Shown piece after piece: positions 42,056 through 50,795 of a stretch of DNA of 64,000 bases. Source of the DNA: Parachryseolinea silvisoli (GTDB lineage: Bacteria > Bacteroidota > Bacteroidia > Cytophagales > Cyclobacteriaceae). Position 1 is the first letter of the stretch. Each line of letters begins with the position of its first letter. The stretch lies in contig NZ_JAIOAO010000003.1 in the NCBI RefSeq assembly GCF_021190955.1, positions 1,054,001 to 1,118,000 on the forward strand, given 5' to 3'. The position numbers and the translations under genes are program-made. The notes under the pieces were generated by a model. The model was given only the letters and a program-made list of their open reading frames with translations, did no database searches and was not told the origin of the DNA.

Positions 42056-43986
42056 ATCAATTTTCCATATACCCCCCGCTCTATGTCTTTCGGCTCGGGG
42101 GAGTTCGGGATGAACTCCGTATGATGATCTTGCAGGAGGTTCTGCCCGGTTACGGTCAGCTCGATCCTGCGGGTCACTTTCAAGGCGATGCTCACGTTGA
42201 GGTCGGCATGCTCAGATATATAGGGCTCGGGTAACCTGCCGACATAGCGCAGCACGGTGCCTAACCGCAGTCCTTTAAACAATTGAACAGTGGATTGAAG
42301 CAAGGCCTGATGGTTGGGATCATTGCTTTCGGCCGTACCATTGTTCATATCGGCGCTGCCGGGTTTGAGCTTGAGATCTTTGTTCAGATACGTATAGCCG
42401 AGCCGAAGTTTCCACGACGACGTAACAGGATACGTCAGCGATAACTCGACACCATGCGTATCGCCTTTCACACCGTTGCCGAACGTAACAGGTATGCCGA
42501 ACGGCGGCGGCCCGGGTTCGACACTGCGAATGTTGTCATACCGGTTGTAAAAAGCCGACACAGACAAGGTAAGGTTGTGGTGGGTTTGTCCTTTCCACCC
42601 CAGCTCATAGGCGATCAGCTTCTCGGATTGAAAATCGCTGCCGGCAATGAAGGGAAGCTCGGGAGCGAAGTAGAGAAAAAACTCGGCGTCTATGCGCGCG
42701 GGGTTTCTCACGGCCCTGGACACGGCGGACCAGACGGTTTGGCTGGGTGACGCCATCCAGGTAAGCCGTACATTGGGCTGATACTGAAAGCCGGTATAGG
42801 TATTTCGCTCGACTTTCATTCCCAGGGTAAGACGGAGCTTCTCTTTGGCCAGGGAGATCTCGTCCTGAATAAAAGCGTTATAAAGATACAATGACTTTTG
42901 TGCCGGTTTAAAAGCGAATAGCTCCAGATTTCTCACATTGTGGTCCATCATCCGGAAGCCAAGTCCGTACATCAGGATGTGTCTTTTCCCAAGGGCAAGC
43001 CGTGATACACCTTCGATATCGTACGTATGGAGTTTCTCGGCAAAGCCATTCCGGAAGTCGCGCCATGTTTTATCGTAGAACAGTTGCAGTTGAAAATCCG
43101 AGCGTTCTGAAACAGAGTGATTCCACCGCGCGAGGGCATTGGATCCACGGGCCACCACGGGATGATCGCCGTCCGGATCGGGGCGATCGTCATAGAAATT
43201 GGACTGAAAGGTTACCGCGTCATTGTCAGTAGGTTCCCAATCCAGCCGCAGCCCGGTTTGCGCTATCTGCCAGTCGTCGGTCGCTTCTATGCTATCGCGG
43301 AAGATGGTGTTGTCGCGTCTGAATGTTGTGCCATATACCCGATAGGATAATTTATTTGAAACCTTTCCGCCATAACGCAGGCTGCCCAGGCCGCGAAGCT
43401 CTGTTCCTGCGGCTGCTTCCGCATAGAGGCCCTGGGTTTCGCGGGTGTTTTTGGTGATGATGTTGATTACACCATTGACGGCATTGGCACCCCACATCGT
43501 ACCTCCGGGCCCGCTGATTACTTCAATCCGTTCGATATCCTCGAGCACGAGGTTCTGCACATCCCAGAACACGCCGGCATACATCGGTGTATACACTACC
43601 CGGCCGTCGATCAGTACCAGTAGCTTGTTGGCGAGCACATTATTAAAACCGCGCGCGCTGATGGCCCATTGGCTGGCATTGACCTGGGCTACCTGCAGGT
43701 TTGTGGCTAACGTCAGCGCTTCGGGCAAACTCGTTACGCCGGAATTGCGAATATCCTCATAGGTGATCACCTGAACGGCAGAGGCGGCCTCGAGAATCTT
43801 TTCTTTGCGTTTGGAAACAGAGATCACCTCTATTTCCATCAACTCTTCCATGCTCAATGCCTTGAGCTTTTTCACTTCCAGGTCCTGGCTCCTAACGGTA
43901 TGGGCATTGAAGCAGAAAATGCACATCAGGAGCGGCGTGGCGGTCCTGACCCATCTGATGCTGCACATATCGGGTTGTCGTTTCAT
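42043..43986 (-). CDS. TonB-dependent outer membrane receptor
   Basis: The 647-residue protein has a signal peptide ending HTVRSQ, an N-terminal helical stretch (KKLKALSMEELMEIEVISVSK, quoted in part: MEELMEIEVISVSK), a plug domain (about 60-180, with GFNNVLANKLLVLIDGR and GVINIITKNT) and a 22-strand-type barrel ending in KLICRF. It has no SusD partner and is not a glycan porter of the SusC class; it lacks the carboxypeptidase-regulatory domain. It is the third gene of an operon with a kinase, a receiver and a YfiR-type protein, so a signalling role, or uptake of what the sensor detects, is likely. Confidence 0.93.
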   Translation of the reverse strand: MKRQPDMCSIRWVRTATPLLMCIFCFNAHTVRSQDLEVKKLKALSMEELMEIEVISVSKRKEKILEAASAVQVITYEDIRNSGVTSLPEALTLATNLQVAQVNASQWAISARGFNNVLANKLLVLIDGRVVYTPMYAGVFWDVQNLVLEDIERIEVISGPGGTMWGANAVNGVINIITKNTRETQGLYAEAAAGTELRGLGSLRYGGKVSNKLSYRVYGTTFRRDNTIFRDSIEATDDWQIAQTGLRLDWEPTDNDAVTFQSNFYDDRPDPDGDHPVVARGSNALARWNHSVSERSDFQLQLFYDKTWRDFRNGFAEKLHTYDIEGVSRLALGKRHILMYGLGFRMMDHNVRNLELFAFKPAQKSLYLYNAFIQDEISLAKEKLRLTLGMKVERNTYTGFQYQPNVRLTWMASPSQTVWSAVSRAVRNPARIDAEFFLYFAPELPFIAGSDFQSEKLIAYELGWKGQTHHNLTLSVSAFYNRYDNIRSVEPGPPPFGIPVTFGNGVKGDTHGVELSLTYPVTSSWKLRLGYTYLNKDLKLKPGSADMNNGTAESNDPNHQALLQSTVQLFKGLRLGTVLRYVGRLPEPYISEHADLNVSIALKVTRRIELTVTGQNLLQDHHTEFIPNSPEPKDIERGVYGKLICRF

Positions 43987-43989
43987 GTC

Positions 43990-44439
43990 TTATCTCGAGG
44001 ACTGGTTGACCAATAGCCAAAACATACCCAACTCGGCCACGGCTTTTGAAAAATTATCGAAGCCCACTGGCTTGACGACATAGGCGTTTACCCCGGAGTT
44101 GTAAGTATTCACGATATCTTTTTCCTCCGCGGAAGAGGTCATGATAACCACGGGTATGACCCTGGTCCGGGGGTCTTCGCGGACGGCCTTCAACACCTCC
44201 AGTCCGTCCACTTTTGGCATTTTCAGATCGAGCAGGATTACGCGCGGTTTATCTTCTTCAACCTCGCGTTCCGAGAACTCACCTTTGCCGAACAGGAAAT
44301 TCAGGGCTTGCTCGCCGTCGGACAAATGGATAAGCTTATTGCCGAGGTTGCATTTTTTTAATGCGCGAATCACCAGCGCGGCGTCGTCGGGATTGTCTTC
44401 GACCAGGAGAATGTCTACATCATGAATTGAGTCATGCAT
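43990..44439 (-). CDS. Single-domain response regulator (Rcp1-type)
   Basis: The 149-residue protein is one receiver with LLVEDNPDDAALVIRAL, phospho-acceptor Asp71 in [13 protein letters not shown] and Lys in YVVKPVGF. It is a close paralogue of the regulator at 28691-29113. It follows the kinase gene by 18 bases and ends 3 bases before the TonB-dependent receptor gene, so all are one transcript. With no output domain it must pass phosphate or act by protein contact. A charged insert EFSEREVEED lies before beta strand 3. Confidence 0.93.
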   Translation of the reverse strand: MHDSIHDVDILLVEDNPDDAALVIRALKKCNLGNKLIHLSDGEQALNFLFGKGEFSEREVEEDKPRVILLDLKMPKVDGLEVLKAVREDPRTRVIPVVIMTSSAEEKDIVNTYNSGVNAYVVKPVGFDNFSKAVAELGMFWLLVNQSSR

Positions 44440-44457
44440 ATGTTATTGGGTATGTTT

Positions 44458-45900
44458 TTAAGTTACCGGCAGAGAGAAGTAGAAGGTTGCGCCTTCGTTT
44501 TCCTTTCCCTCTGCCCAGATCCTTCCGTCGTGTTTGAGGATGATGCGGTGCACGAGGGCCAACCCCACGCCTGTACCCTCGAAATCGGTGGCGCTGTGTA
44601 GTCGCTGAAAGACCCCGAAGAGCTTGTCATAGTATTGCATATTGAAGCCGGCGCCGTTGTCTTTTACATAATAGATGTTCTCTCCATTTTCTCTGTAGGC
44701 TCCTATTTCGACAAGGGGGTTGTCTTTTTTCATGGAGTACTTCAGCGCGTTGGAGATAAGGTTTTGCATAACCTGCCGTAGCATGCTGCGGTCTCCTTTG
44801 ATCTCGGGCAGGGGGTTGATCACGACCTCGCCTTTATTTCCATATTGTTCTTTGAGGTCGTCATATACGGTCTTTGTCAGGGTCGTCATATTGAGGTTGA
44901 GCTTGGCCACGTGTTGTTTGCCCAGCCTGGAGAAAGCGAGCAGATCGTCGATTAATTGACCCATCCGGGTGCCATTTCGCATAATAGATTTCAGCGTCTG
45001 GATGCCTTCTTCGCCGAGGAGATGGCCGTAGTCTTCCATCAGGATACCGGAGAAACCGTTTATGGATCTAAGTGGCGCGCGCAGATCGTGTGAGACCGAG
45101 TAAGAGAATGCCTCCAGCTCTTTGTTGGCGATCTCCAGGTCGTGTGTTCTCTGCTCGATGGTTAGCTCGAGCTTTTGATTGAATCGTTGGATCTGGGCGT
45201 TTTGCATCTGGATCTCAGACAGCATTTGATTGAAGGCGTCGGTCAGATACCCGATCTCGTCATTACCTGTTTTGGTAGCCCTTACCGAATAGTCTTTTTT
45301 CTCCGAAACTGTCTTCGCCGTGCGTGTCAGGGCATGCACGGGCTCGGAGATGCTTCGCTGGAGCATGTTGGATAAAAAATAGGCCACCACAAACGATACG
45401 GCGATCACCGCTGCGGCAATCGAGGCATACAGACGGATCCTGTCATACATGGCGTCCATATCCGATTTCAGATAGAGCACTCCCAGGATTTTGTCGTTCT
45501 GAACGACAGGCTCGAATATGATCAAATGTGATTTTTCGAACCGGTGGTTTTCCTCGAATTGGACCTGGTCCCTGGGGATAGTTTGCAGCGGATAGTCCTG
45601 GGGATATTTTGAGAACAGGTTGCCCTGCTTGTCGTAAAGCGCCGCAGCCACAATGTGCTTTTCTGCCTTCAACGCCCTGAGCACCTCGCCGGCATCGTCC
45701 GGATTGTCGAAGGCAAGCGCGGCGGTACAATTGGCTGAGATGATCCTGCTCAGGGTATACAATTGCCGCACGTAGGTTTGGCGGAAAGTAACGACTTCAT
45801 AAACAAGATAGGATAAAAATGTAAACAGGAGCACCACGGCGCTGGTGAGCATAATGACCCAACGAATTTTTTTTCTGACAGGGAAATTACTGAATACCAT
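44458..45900 (-). CDS. Membrane histidine kinase with CHASE8-like sensor and HAMP
   Basis: The 480-residue protein has a membrane segment (about 13-34), a periplasmic domain (about 40-150) resembling CHASE8 (SRIISANCTAALAFDNPDDA and LRALKAEKHIVAAALYDKQG), a second membrane segment (157-179), HAMP (180-232), a coiled coil, HisKA with His271 in YSVSHDLRAPLRS, and HATPase with QVMQNLISNALKY, VKDNGAGFNMQYY and GTGVGLALVHRI. CHASE8 is the outer domain of YfiN-like proteins controlled by YfiR, and a YfiR gene lies in the same operon. It is the first gene of that operon. Output here is phosphorylation of the receiver downstream rather than c-di-GMP. Confidence 0.9.
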   Translation of the reverse strand: MVFSNFPVRKKIRWVIMLTSAVVLLFTFLSYLVYEVVTFRQTYVRQLYTLSRIISANCTAALAFDNPDDAGEVLRALKAEKHIVAAALYDKQGNLFSKYPQDYPLQTIPRDQVQFEENHRFEKSHLIIFEPVVQNDKILGVLYLKSDMDAMYDRIRLYASIAAAVIAVSFVVAYFLSNMLQRSISEPVHALTRTAKTVSEKKDYSVRATKTGNDEIGYLTDAFNQMLSEIQMQNAQIQRFNQKLELTIEQRTHDLEIANKELEAFSYSVSHDLRAPLRSINGFSGILMEDYGHLLGEEGIQTLKSIMRNGTRMGQLIDDLLAFSRLGKQHVAKLNLNMTTLTKTVYDDLKEQYGNKGEVVINPLPEIKGDRSMLRQVMQNLISNALKYSMKKDNPLVEIGAYRENGENIYYVKDNGAGFNMQYYDKLFGVFQRLHSATDFEGTGVGLALVHRIILKHDGRIWAEGKENEGATFYFSLPVT

Positions 45901-46205
45901 TCCTTAGCCTAGCTTACAGGTTGTATTATTTGAAAAGGTCAAAAAACACGAAAAGCCTAATGCACTGTTCACTGCAGTACCTTGGGCTTCATAGCTAATA
46001 TAATATTTTAATGTGGTATTCCGAGTGTCGCCTTTTGAAAGATCGATGGAAAAAGTTCTGCAACTTTGCGCGATGATTATAAAATACGGGTGGCCTAGCC
46101 GGATCGAAAATATGTCTCTTTGACAATTATACCCTTGACATCAAGAATATCGAGGGAGCTGTCGACTCTTCAGCCTGACGAAAGATCAGCGTTATTGAGG
46201 CACTG
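45901..46205. other. Gene-free stretch between kinase operon and symporter
   Basis: No gene seen. A TTG (46035-46037), 23 bases, CAACTTTG (46061-46068) looks like a weak plus-strand promoter but is followed only by short frames of 16 and 21 codons. The kinase gene starts at 45900 on the minus strand with no clear promoter box; the symporter gene ends at 46206. Confidence 0.35.
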
Positions 46206-47840
46206 TTACCAGAATGTAGAATAAAGCCCTGTTAAAATCCCGACAATAACAACAGCTCCTACGATAAATGCGGGTGAAACTTTGAACATGCGGTGATCGA
46301 TCTCTACCGGTATGCTTTTGTTTTCGTGCTTTGGTGTAAGAAGGCTGATGATGATCATCACCGCTACGATGAAGCAGAAGGTGATCGTCATGCGATCGAG
46401 GAAGGGGTAATCGGGGAACGCACCGTGGGTCCACTGTGGCAGGAATTTTAATATCGTAGACACGGGTATGGTGAGTAACGTGCCGGCCAACGCAGCGGCA
46501 GCTGTGGTTCTTTTCCAGAACAAGCCCATCAGGAAGATGGCGAGCACGCCGGGGGAGATGAAGCCTACATATTCCTGTATAAATTGATACGCCTGGTCGA
46601 GCGAGCGTAGTGACGGGGCGACTATGCCGGCAATGACGAGCGACAGGATGACAGCCCACCTGCCGGTACTGACCACCGTTTTTTCACTGGCGTTCTTATT
46701 GAAAAACTTTTTATAGATATCCAGCGAGAAGATGGTGGCGATGCTGTTGGCTTTGCCGGCGAGAGAAGCTACTATCGCGGCCGTAAGCGCGGCAAACGCG
46801 ACACCTTTGAGGCCTGGTGGCAACAGGTTCATAAGCGTTGGGTAGGCGTGGTCGGGTTTGAGGACGCCGAGCTCGTTGGTCATTTCCTGCTGGAAGAGTC
46901 CTTGCTGATGCAGCACATACATGGCGATGCCGGGTAATACGGCGATGACAGGAATGAGGAGCTTGATGAAGGCGGCAAAGAGAATACCGCTGCGCGCTGT
47001 TTTGAGGTCGGCGCCGAGTGCGCGTTGAATGATATATTGATTGCATCCCCAATAGGCGAGGTTGTTGATCCACATGCCGCCGATGAGCACGGACAAGCCC
47101 GGAAGGTCTTTGTGATAGGGGTGATCTTCTGTGAAGATCATATGAAAGTGTGTCGCCGCCTTTTCGCGCAGCAGGGTGAGTCCGGTGAATACGTTGGCGG
47201 CATAGCCTGATTTTTCCGCCAGCAGCGTTAGTGCGAGGTAGGTGGTAACGAGCCCGCCGATGAGCAGCACGGCGACCTGTACGACATCGGTATAGCCGAT
47301 GACCTTCATGCCGCCGAGTGTAACGACAATTGAGAAGATGATAAGACCGGCGATGCACCAGTTAAAACCGATCGTGGAGATAGATGTAATAGCAATGGCA
47401 CCCAGGTAGAGAATGGACGTGAGATTCACAAATACATACACGAGTATCCAGAACACCGCCATAATGGTGCTGACCGTGTCGTTATACCGCCGCGCCAGAA
47501 ACTGCGGCATGGTATAGATCTTATTCTTGAGATAGATCGGAATGAAGAACACAGCCACAATAATCAGCGTGGCGGCAGCCATCCATTCATAGGTAGAGAT
47601 GGCGAGGCCGAGGGCAAATCCGGAGCCTGACATGCCGATAAAATGCTCTGCGGAAATGTTGGAAGCGATGAGCGATGCGCCGATGGCCCACCAGGTGAGC
47701 GACCCTTCTGCCAGGAAGAAATCTTTGGAATCGCCAGTGGCGTTACGGGTTTTACGCTTGTATACGTAGTAGCCATAGGCCGACACGCAGACGAAATAAA
47801 TTAGAAAGACAATATAGTCCGCTGGGTGTAGCCGGTTCAT
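46206..47840 (-). CDS. Sodium/solute symporter (SSS family)
   Basis: The 544-residue protein has about 14 membrane segments and the SSS family signatures: GSLTWWAIGASLIASNISAEHFIGM near the N terminus (quoted in part: SLIASNISAEHFIG), the segment GGMKVIGYTDVVQ and ALTAAIVASLAGKANS. This subgroup includes sodium/glucose, galactose and myo-inositol carriers. A myo-inositol oxygenase gene follows upstream on the same strand, 157 bases away, and a LacI regulator beyond, so myo-inositol is the most likely substrate. It has no close partner downstream. The gap in front carries a hairpin that may be a weak terminator of the oxygenase gene. Confidence 0.93.
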   Translation of the reverse strand: MNRLHPADYIVFLIYFVCVSAYGYYVYKRKTRNATGDSKDFFLAEGSLTWWAIGASLIASNISAEHFIGMSGSGFALGLAISTYEWMAAATLIIVAVFFIPIYLKNKIYTMPQFLARRYNDTVSTIMAVFWILVYVFVNLTSILYLGAIAITSISTIGFNWCIAGLIIFSIVVTLGGMKVIGYTDVVQVAVLLIGGLVTTYLALTLLAEKSGYAANVFTGLTLLREKAATHFHMIFTEDHPYHKDLPGLSVLIGGMWINNLAYWGCNQYIIQRALGADLKTARSGILFAAFIKLLIPVIAVLPGIAMYVLHQQGLFQQEMTNELGVLKPDHAYPTLMNLLPPGLKGVAFAALTAAIVASLAGKANSIATIFSLDIYKKFFNKNASEKTVVSTGRWAVILSLVIAGIVAPSLRSLDQAYQFIQEYVGFISPGVLAIFLMGLFWKRTTAAAALAGTLLTIPVSTILKFLPQWTHGAFPDYPFLDRMTITFCFIVAVMIIISLLTPKHENKSIPVEIDHRMFKVSPAFIVGAVVIVGILTGLYSTFW

Positions 47841-47967
47841 AGGGTTGGGTAAGGAAACATCAGGCTCAAAGTTTAAAGCTTAATGTGAATAAAAAAAATA
47901 AAGATGGCAAATTCCAGCAAGAGGTCGTCAGCGCCTGGAGCTGAAATTTACCATCCCTACGTTTTCT

Positions 47968-47991
47968 GTTTTAAGCTCTGAGCTTTAAAAC
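47968..47991 (-). terminator. Weak hairpin after the myo-inositol oxygenase gene
   Basis: GTTTTAAGC and GCTTTAAAAC pair with one bulged base around TCTGA, seven bases past the oxygenase stop. There is no T run, so readthrough into the symporter gene is likely. Confidence 0.35.
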
Positions 47992-47997
47992 GTTGGC

Positions 47998-48870
47998 TCA
48001 AAATTTCAGCGTTGCCGGCAGATATTTGGCAACAAGGTCTTCATAATATGGTTTGAGCTCCTTCCAGTCGGGCGGGTTGGGGTTCTTGGAATACAGGTCG
48101 TAAGGGTTAAAGAGGTCCACCCATTTGAACATTTCGCGGTCGTGGTCGTCGAGCAGATGTTCATAGGCGTGTTCGCGATGCTGTGCATAGAAGGAATGGT
48201 AACGCAGCATATAGAGGCCGGGTTCGGGAATGTAGTCTTTCATCATCTGGTAGACATATTCATCGTGGCCCCACGACATGTCCACGTTGCGTAAGCCGCA
48301 GCCGGGCGTATAGATGCCGTGTTTGGTGTTGTATTGTGGGTTGGTGTGATCGGGGTTGGCCGAGAAGAACTCGGGAAACACGATCTTGTCAGAATGCGCG
48401 CAGCCAACCGGGAAGGTATCGCCTACGACAGCCCACTGGGGCTCGCCAAAGAGGCAAAGCACTTTGCCCATGTCGTGCACCAGGCCCACGAGCACAAACC
48501 AATCGGGATGCCCATCGCGACGGATGGCTTCTGAGGTTTGTAGCAGGTGCTGGAGCTGGTCCAGGTCGGTATCGGGATCGGAATCATCGACCAACTGGTT
48601 GAGAAAGGTAAAGGCGTCCCAGATGGGCATTTCCTTTCTGTTGAACGCGAGGTAGTCCTTTTGCTTTTGCTTGACGAAGTCGTAGGTCTGGTACGTATGG
48701 TTGAGCCGGTAGAATTCCTTTACCGTGTCGCGTTGCGGGTTATCGTAGTTGCGATACTCCTCGACGGATTTTTCGTTGGCAATAGCTTCGGGATCCGGAT
48801 ACCGGCGGAGCAGGTCATCTTCCCATTCATCCAGATTTGCGAGGGGATTGATTTCGGCTTGAGGTTTCAT
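47998..48870 (-). CDS. Inositol oxygenase (myo-inositol to D-glucuronate)
   Basis: The 290-residue protein (ATG 48870; TTG 48879 is also in frame) matches the MIOX family along its length: YRNYDNPQRDTVKEFYRLNHTYQTYDFV (quoted in part: QTYDFVKQKQ), LQTSEAIRRDGHPDWF, the HD-type metal site LVHDMGKVL, VVGDTFPVGCAHSD, and MSWGHDEYVYQM with RYHSFYA. It is a cytoplasmic di-iron enzyme that opens myo-inositol to D-glucuronate with O2. The symporter gene lies downstream and a LacI regulator gene is divergent. A LacI-type operator lies in the shared upstream region. Confidence 0.95.
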   Translation of the reverse strand: MKPQAEINPLANLDEWEDDLLRRYPDPEAIANEKSVEEYRNYDNPQRDTVKEFYRLNHTYQTYDFVKQKQKDYLAFNRKEMPIWDAFTFLNQLVDDSDPDTDLDQLQHLLQTSEAIRRDGHPDWFVLVGLVHDMGKVLCLFGEPQWAVVGDTFPVGCAHSDKIVFPEFFSANPDHTNPQYNTKHGIYTPGCGLRNVDMSWGHDEYVYQMMKDYIPEPGLYMLRYHSFYAQHREHAYEHLLDDHDREMFKWVDLFNPYDLYSKNPNPPDWKELKPYYEDLVAKYLPATLKF

Positions 48871-48956
48871 GTGTTGCAAAGTTTAATGGAATTGCGTAAC
48901 CATACTCAACTTGGCAAATAATACCGCCGGGATCAACCATTTGACCGGGCTTATTT

Positions 48957-48972
48957 ACGAAACCGTTTTCGT
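48957..48972. promoter_or_regulatory. LacI-family operator between inositol oxygenase and lacI genes
   Basis: ACGAAACCGTTTTCGT is a 16-base palindrome with a central CG and one mismatched pair, the shape bound by LacI-family regulators (GAAAnCGnTTTC core). It lies 86 bases upstream of the oxygenase start and 34 bases upstream of the regulator start, so one protein could control both directions. Confidence 0.7.
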
Positions 48973-48989
48973 GGTAAAGCCGAAAAACG

Positions 48990-49010
48990 CCATATTGTGA
49001 TTGAATATGG
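48990..49010 (+). repeat. Inverted repeat over the lacI start codon
   Basis: CCATATT (48990-48996) and AATATGG (49004-49010) are perfect inverted copies seven bases apart; the second contains the ATG of the regulator gene. In the RNA it would hide the start codon in a stem. Confidence 0.5.
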
Positions 49011-50011
49011 GTGTAACCATTAAGAAAATAGCCGCCGATCTCAACCTGGCCGTGTCTACGGTGTCAAAGGCGCTGCGCGACAGCTATGAGATCAGCCCGG
49101 AAACCAAGATGCGTGTTTTTGAATATGCGGCGCGGCTCAACTACGTGCCCAACCTGTATGCGAGCAGCCTGAAGCGGCGCCGCAGCGGCAATATAGCAGT
49201 GGTGCTTCCCGAGGTGGCCGATAGTTTTTTCTCCAGCGCGATAGATGGCATCGAAGAAGTAGCGCAATCCCGGGGTTATCACGTCATGGTATACCTCACG
49301 CATGAAGATGTGGGGCGTGAGCAATCCATTGTTCACGAGTTTCGCAATGGCAGGGTGGACGGTGTGCTGATGTCTGTAGTCGCCAACGAGGCCACGTATG
49401 ATCACCTGGTCGAGCTCGGTGGCCGCGATATGCCCCTGGTATTCTTCGACCGGGTGTGTGAAGGGATACATTCTGCCCAGGTGGTTACCGACGATTTTGA
49501 GTCGGCGCGCAAAGCCACGCAGCACCTGATAGACCGCGGCAGTAAGCGCCTGGCATTTTTATCACTGGCCGGCGATCTGGCCATTATCCGCCTTCGGCAG
49601 GAAGGCTACCAGCAGGCGTTGCGCGACAACGGGTTGGACGAGCAGAAGAACCCTGTGGTATACTGCACACATACCGAGGCTGACAACCTGCCGCTGATCC
49701 GGAAGCTGCTGCAGGGTGAGCACCGCCCCGACGGTATCGTGGGATCTGTTGAAAAAGTCGCTACCCAAACGTACACCGTATGCCACGAATTGAATCTATC
49801 CATACCGACGCAAGTACGCGTAGTGGGATTCTCACATCTGCAAATCGCAGGCCTGCTCAATCCGTCGCTGACGACCATTACTCAGCCGGCGTTCGAGATG
49901 GGCAAGGCCGCCGCTACGCTGCTCTTTCGCGGCCTCGAAGAAAAGGCGGACGTTCGCAGCGAGAAGATCATTATTCCCTCGGTACTGGTTGCTCGCCAGT
50001 CGACGGCTTAA
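49007..50011 (+). CDS. LacI/GalR-family transcriptional regulator
   Basis: The 334-residue protein (ATG 49007; the in-frame TTG 49001 is less likely) has the LacI helix-turn-helix and hinge (VTIKKIAADLNLAVSTVSKAL, quoted in part: IAADLNLAVSTVSKAL, then LNYVPNLYASSLK) and a periplasmic-binding-protein-like effector domain (about 60-334; VVLPEVADSFFSS, VDGVLMSV, ITQPAFEMGKAAATLL). It binds a small sugar or polyol. It is divergent from the myo-inositol oxygenase and symporter genes, with a LacI-type palindrome between, so it probably represses or activates myo-inositol use. Confidence 0.94.
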   Translation: MGVTIKKIAADLNLAVSTVSKALRDSYEISPETKMRVFEYAARLNYVPNLYASSLKRRRSGNIAVVLPEVADSFFSSAIDGIEEVAQSRGYHVMVYLTHEDVGREQSIVHEFRNGRVDGVLMSVVANEATYDHLVELGGRDMPLVFFDRVCEGIHSAQVVTDDFESARKATQHLIDRGSKRLAFLSLAGDLAIIRLRQEGYQQALRDNGLDEQKNPVVYCTHTEADNLPLIRKLLQGEHRPDGIVGSVEKVATQTYTVCHELNLSIPTQVRVVGFSHLQIAGLLNPSLTTITQPAFEMGKAAATLLFRGLEEKADVRSEKIIIPSVLVARQSTA

Positions 50012-50064
50012 CGTTCAGGTTAAATTAATAATTACTGATTTATCCTGCCGTAAGCAATACAAGC

Positions 50065-50745
50065 ATGACACACTTACTAGACAATCCAGTTTGGAGCGCA
50101 CTCCAAACTGGAAATAAAGACATCTCTCTGGGAACCGACAAAGTGAAGTTTTATCGTTTAGATATTTCACTCTTTGCAGGGTTGGCCGAAAACTCAGGTG
50201 CTAATTTATTGGAACTTCATAAGCTGACTCCTCGCGGCGACGGTGTATTTGCGGTGGTCTGCGTTGAGAATATTGATATACCCCAGCCATGGACGGTTGT
50301 ACTTCGCATTCCTGTATTTCAAATGGTTTGTGAGCAGCCCGTATTTCGCTCAGCCATTACCGTACCGGTGATAAATCTTTCGGATGAGCATATTCCGCAA
50401 ATGCTGGCGCTAACAGATCTTACGAAGCCAGGTCCATTCATCGAACGGACGATTGATTTTGGTCACTATCAAGGTATATTTGATGGCGATCGTTTAGTAG
50501 CGATGGCAGGACAACGCATGCACGCGACTCCCTACGCTGAAATAAGTGCCGTCTGTACGCATCCTGACTATGTCGGACGTGGCTATGCGGCGCAGCTCAT
50601 GCTCAGCCAAATGAAACGTATTACCGATGGCGGCGAAATTCCTTTCCTGCATGTAACAAAAACGAATGAGCGTGCTATCACGCTATACGATTCGCTCGGG
50701 TTTGTAAAGCGAAGAGAATTATTGGTTTGTTTGATTCGGAAATAG
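50065..50745 (+). CDS. GNAT family N-acetyltransferase
   Basis: The 226-residue protein has a C-terminal GNAT fold (about 120-226) with the acetyl-CoA loop VCTHPDYVGRGYAAQLM (quoted to 17 residues) and the closing LHVTKTNERAITLYDSLGF, quoted in part. The first half is a family-specific extension (NPVWSALQTGN near the N terminus) of the type seen in putative Bacteroidota acetyltransferases. The substrate is unknown. A perfect 12-base inverted repeat lies within codons 7-16. It follows the LacI gene by 53 bases on the same strand but has no clear functional link to it. Confidence 0.9.
   Translation: MTHLLDNPVWSALQTGNKDISLGTDKVKFYRLDISLFAGLAENSGANLLELHKLTPRGDGVFAVVCVENIDIPQPWTVVLRIPVFQMVCEQPVFRSAITVPVINLSDEHIPQMLALTDLTKPGPFIERTIDFGHYQGIFDGDRLVAMAGQRMHATPYAEISAVCTHPDYVGRGYAAQLMLSQMKRITDGGEIPFLHVTKTNERAITLYDSLGFVKRRELLVCLIRK
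50085..50112 (+). repeat. Perfect stem-loop inside the start of the acetyltransferase gene
   Basis: TCCAGTTTGGAG and CTCCAAACTGGA, 12 bases each, are perfect inverted copies around CGCA. The stem starts 20 bases after the ATG, inside coding sequence. Such a stem in the message could slow translation or be an operator. Confidence 0.6.
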
Positions 50746-50795
50746 TATGTTATCTGGCGCGTATACTAAGCCATGGGGCAAAGGATTAAAATAGT

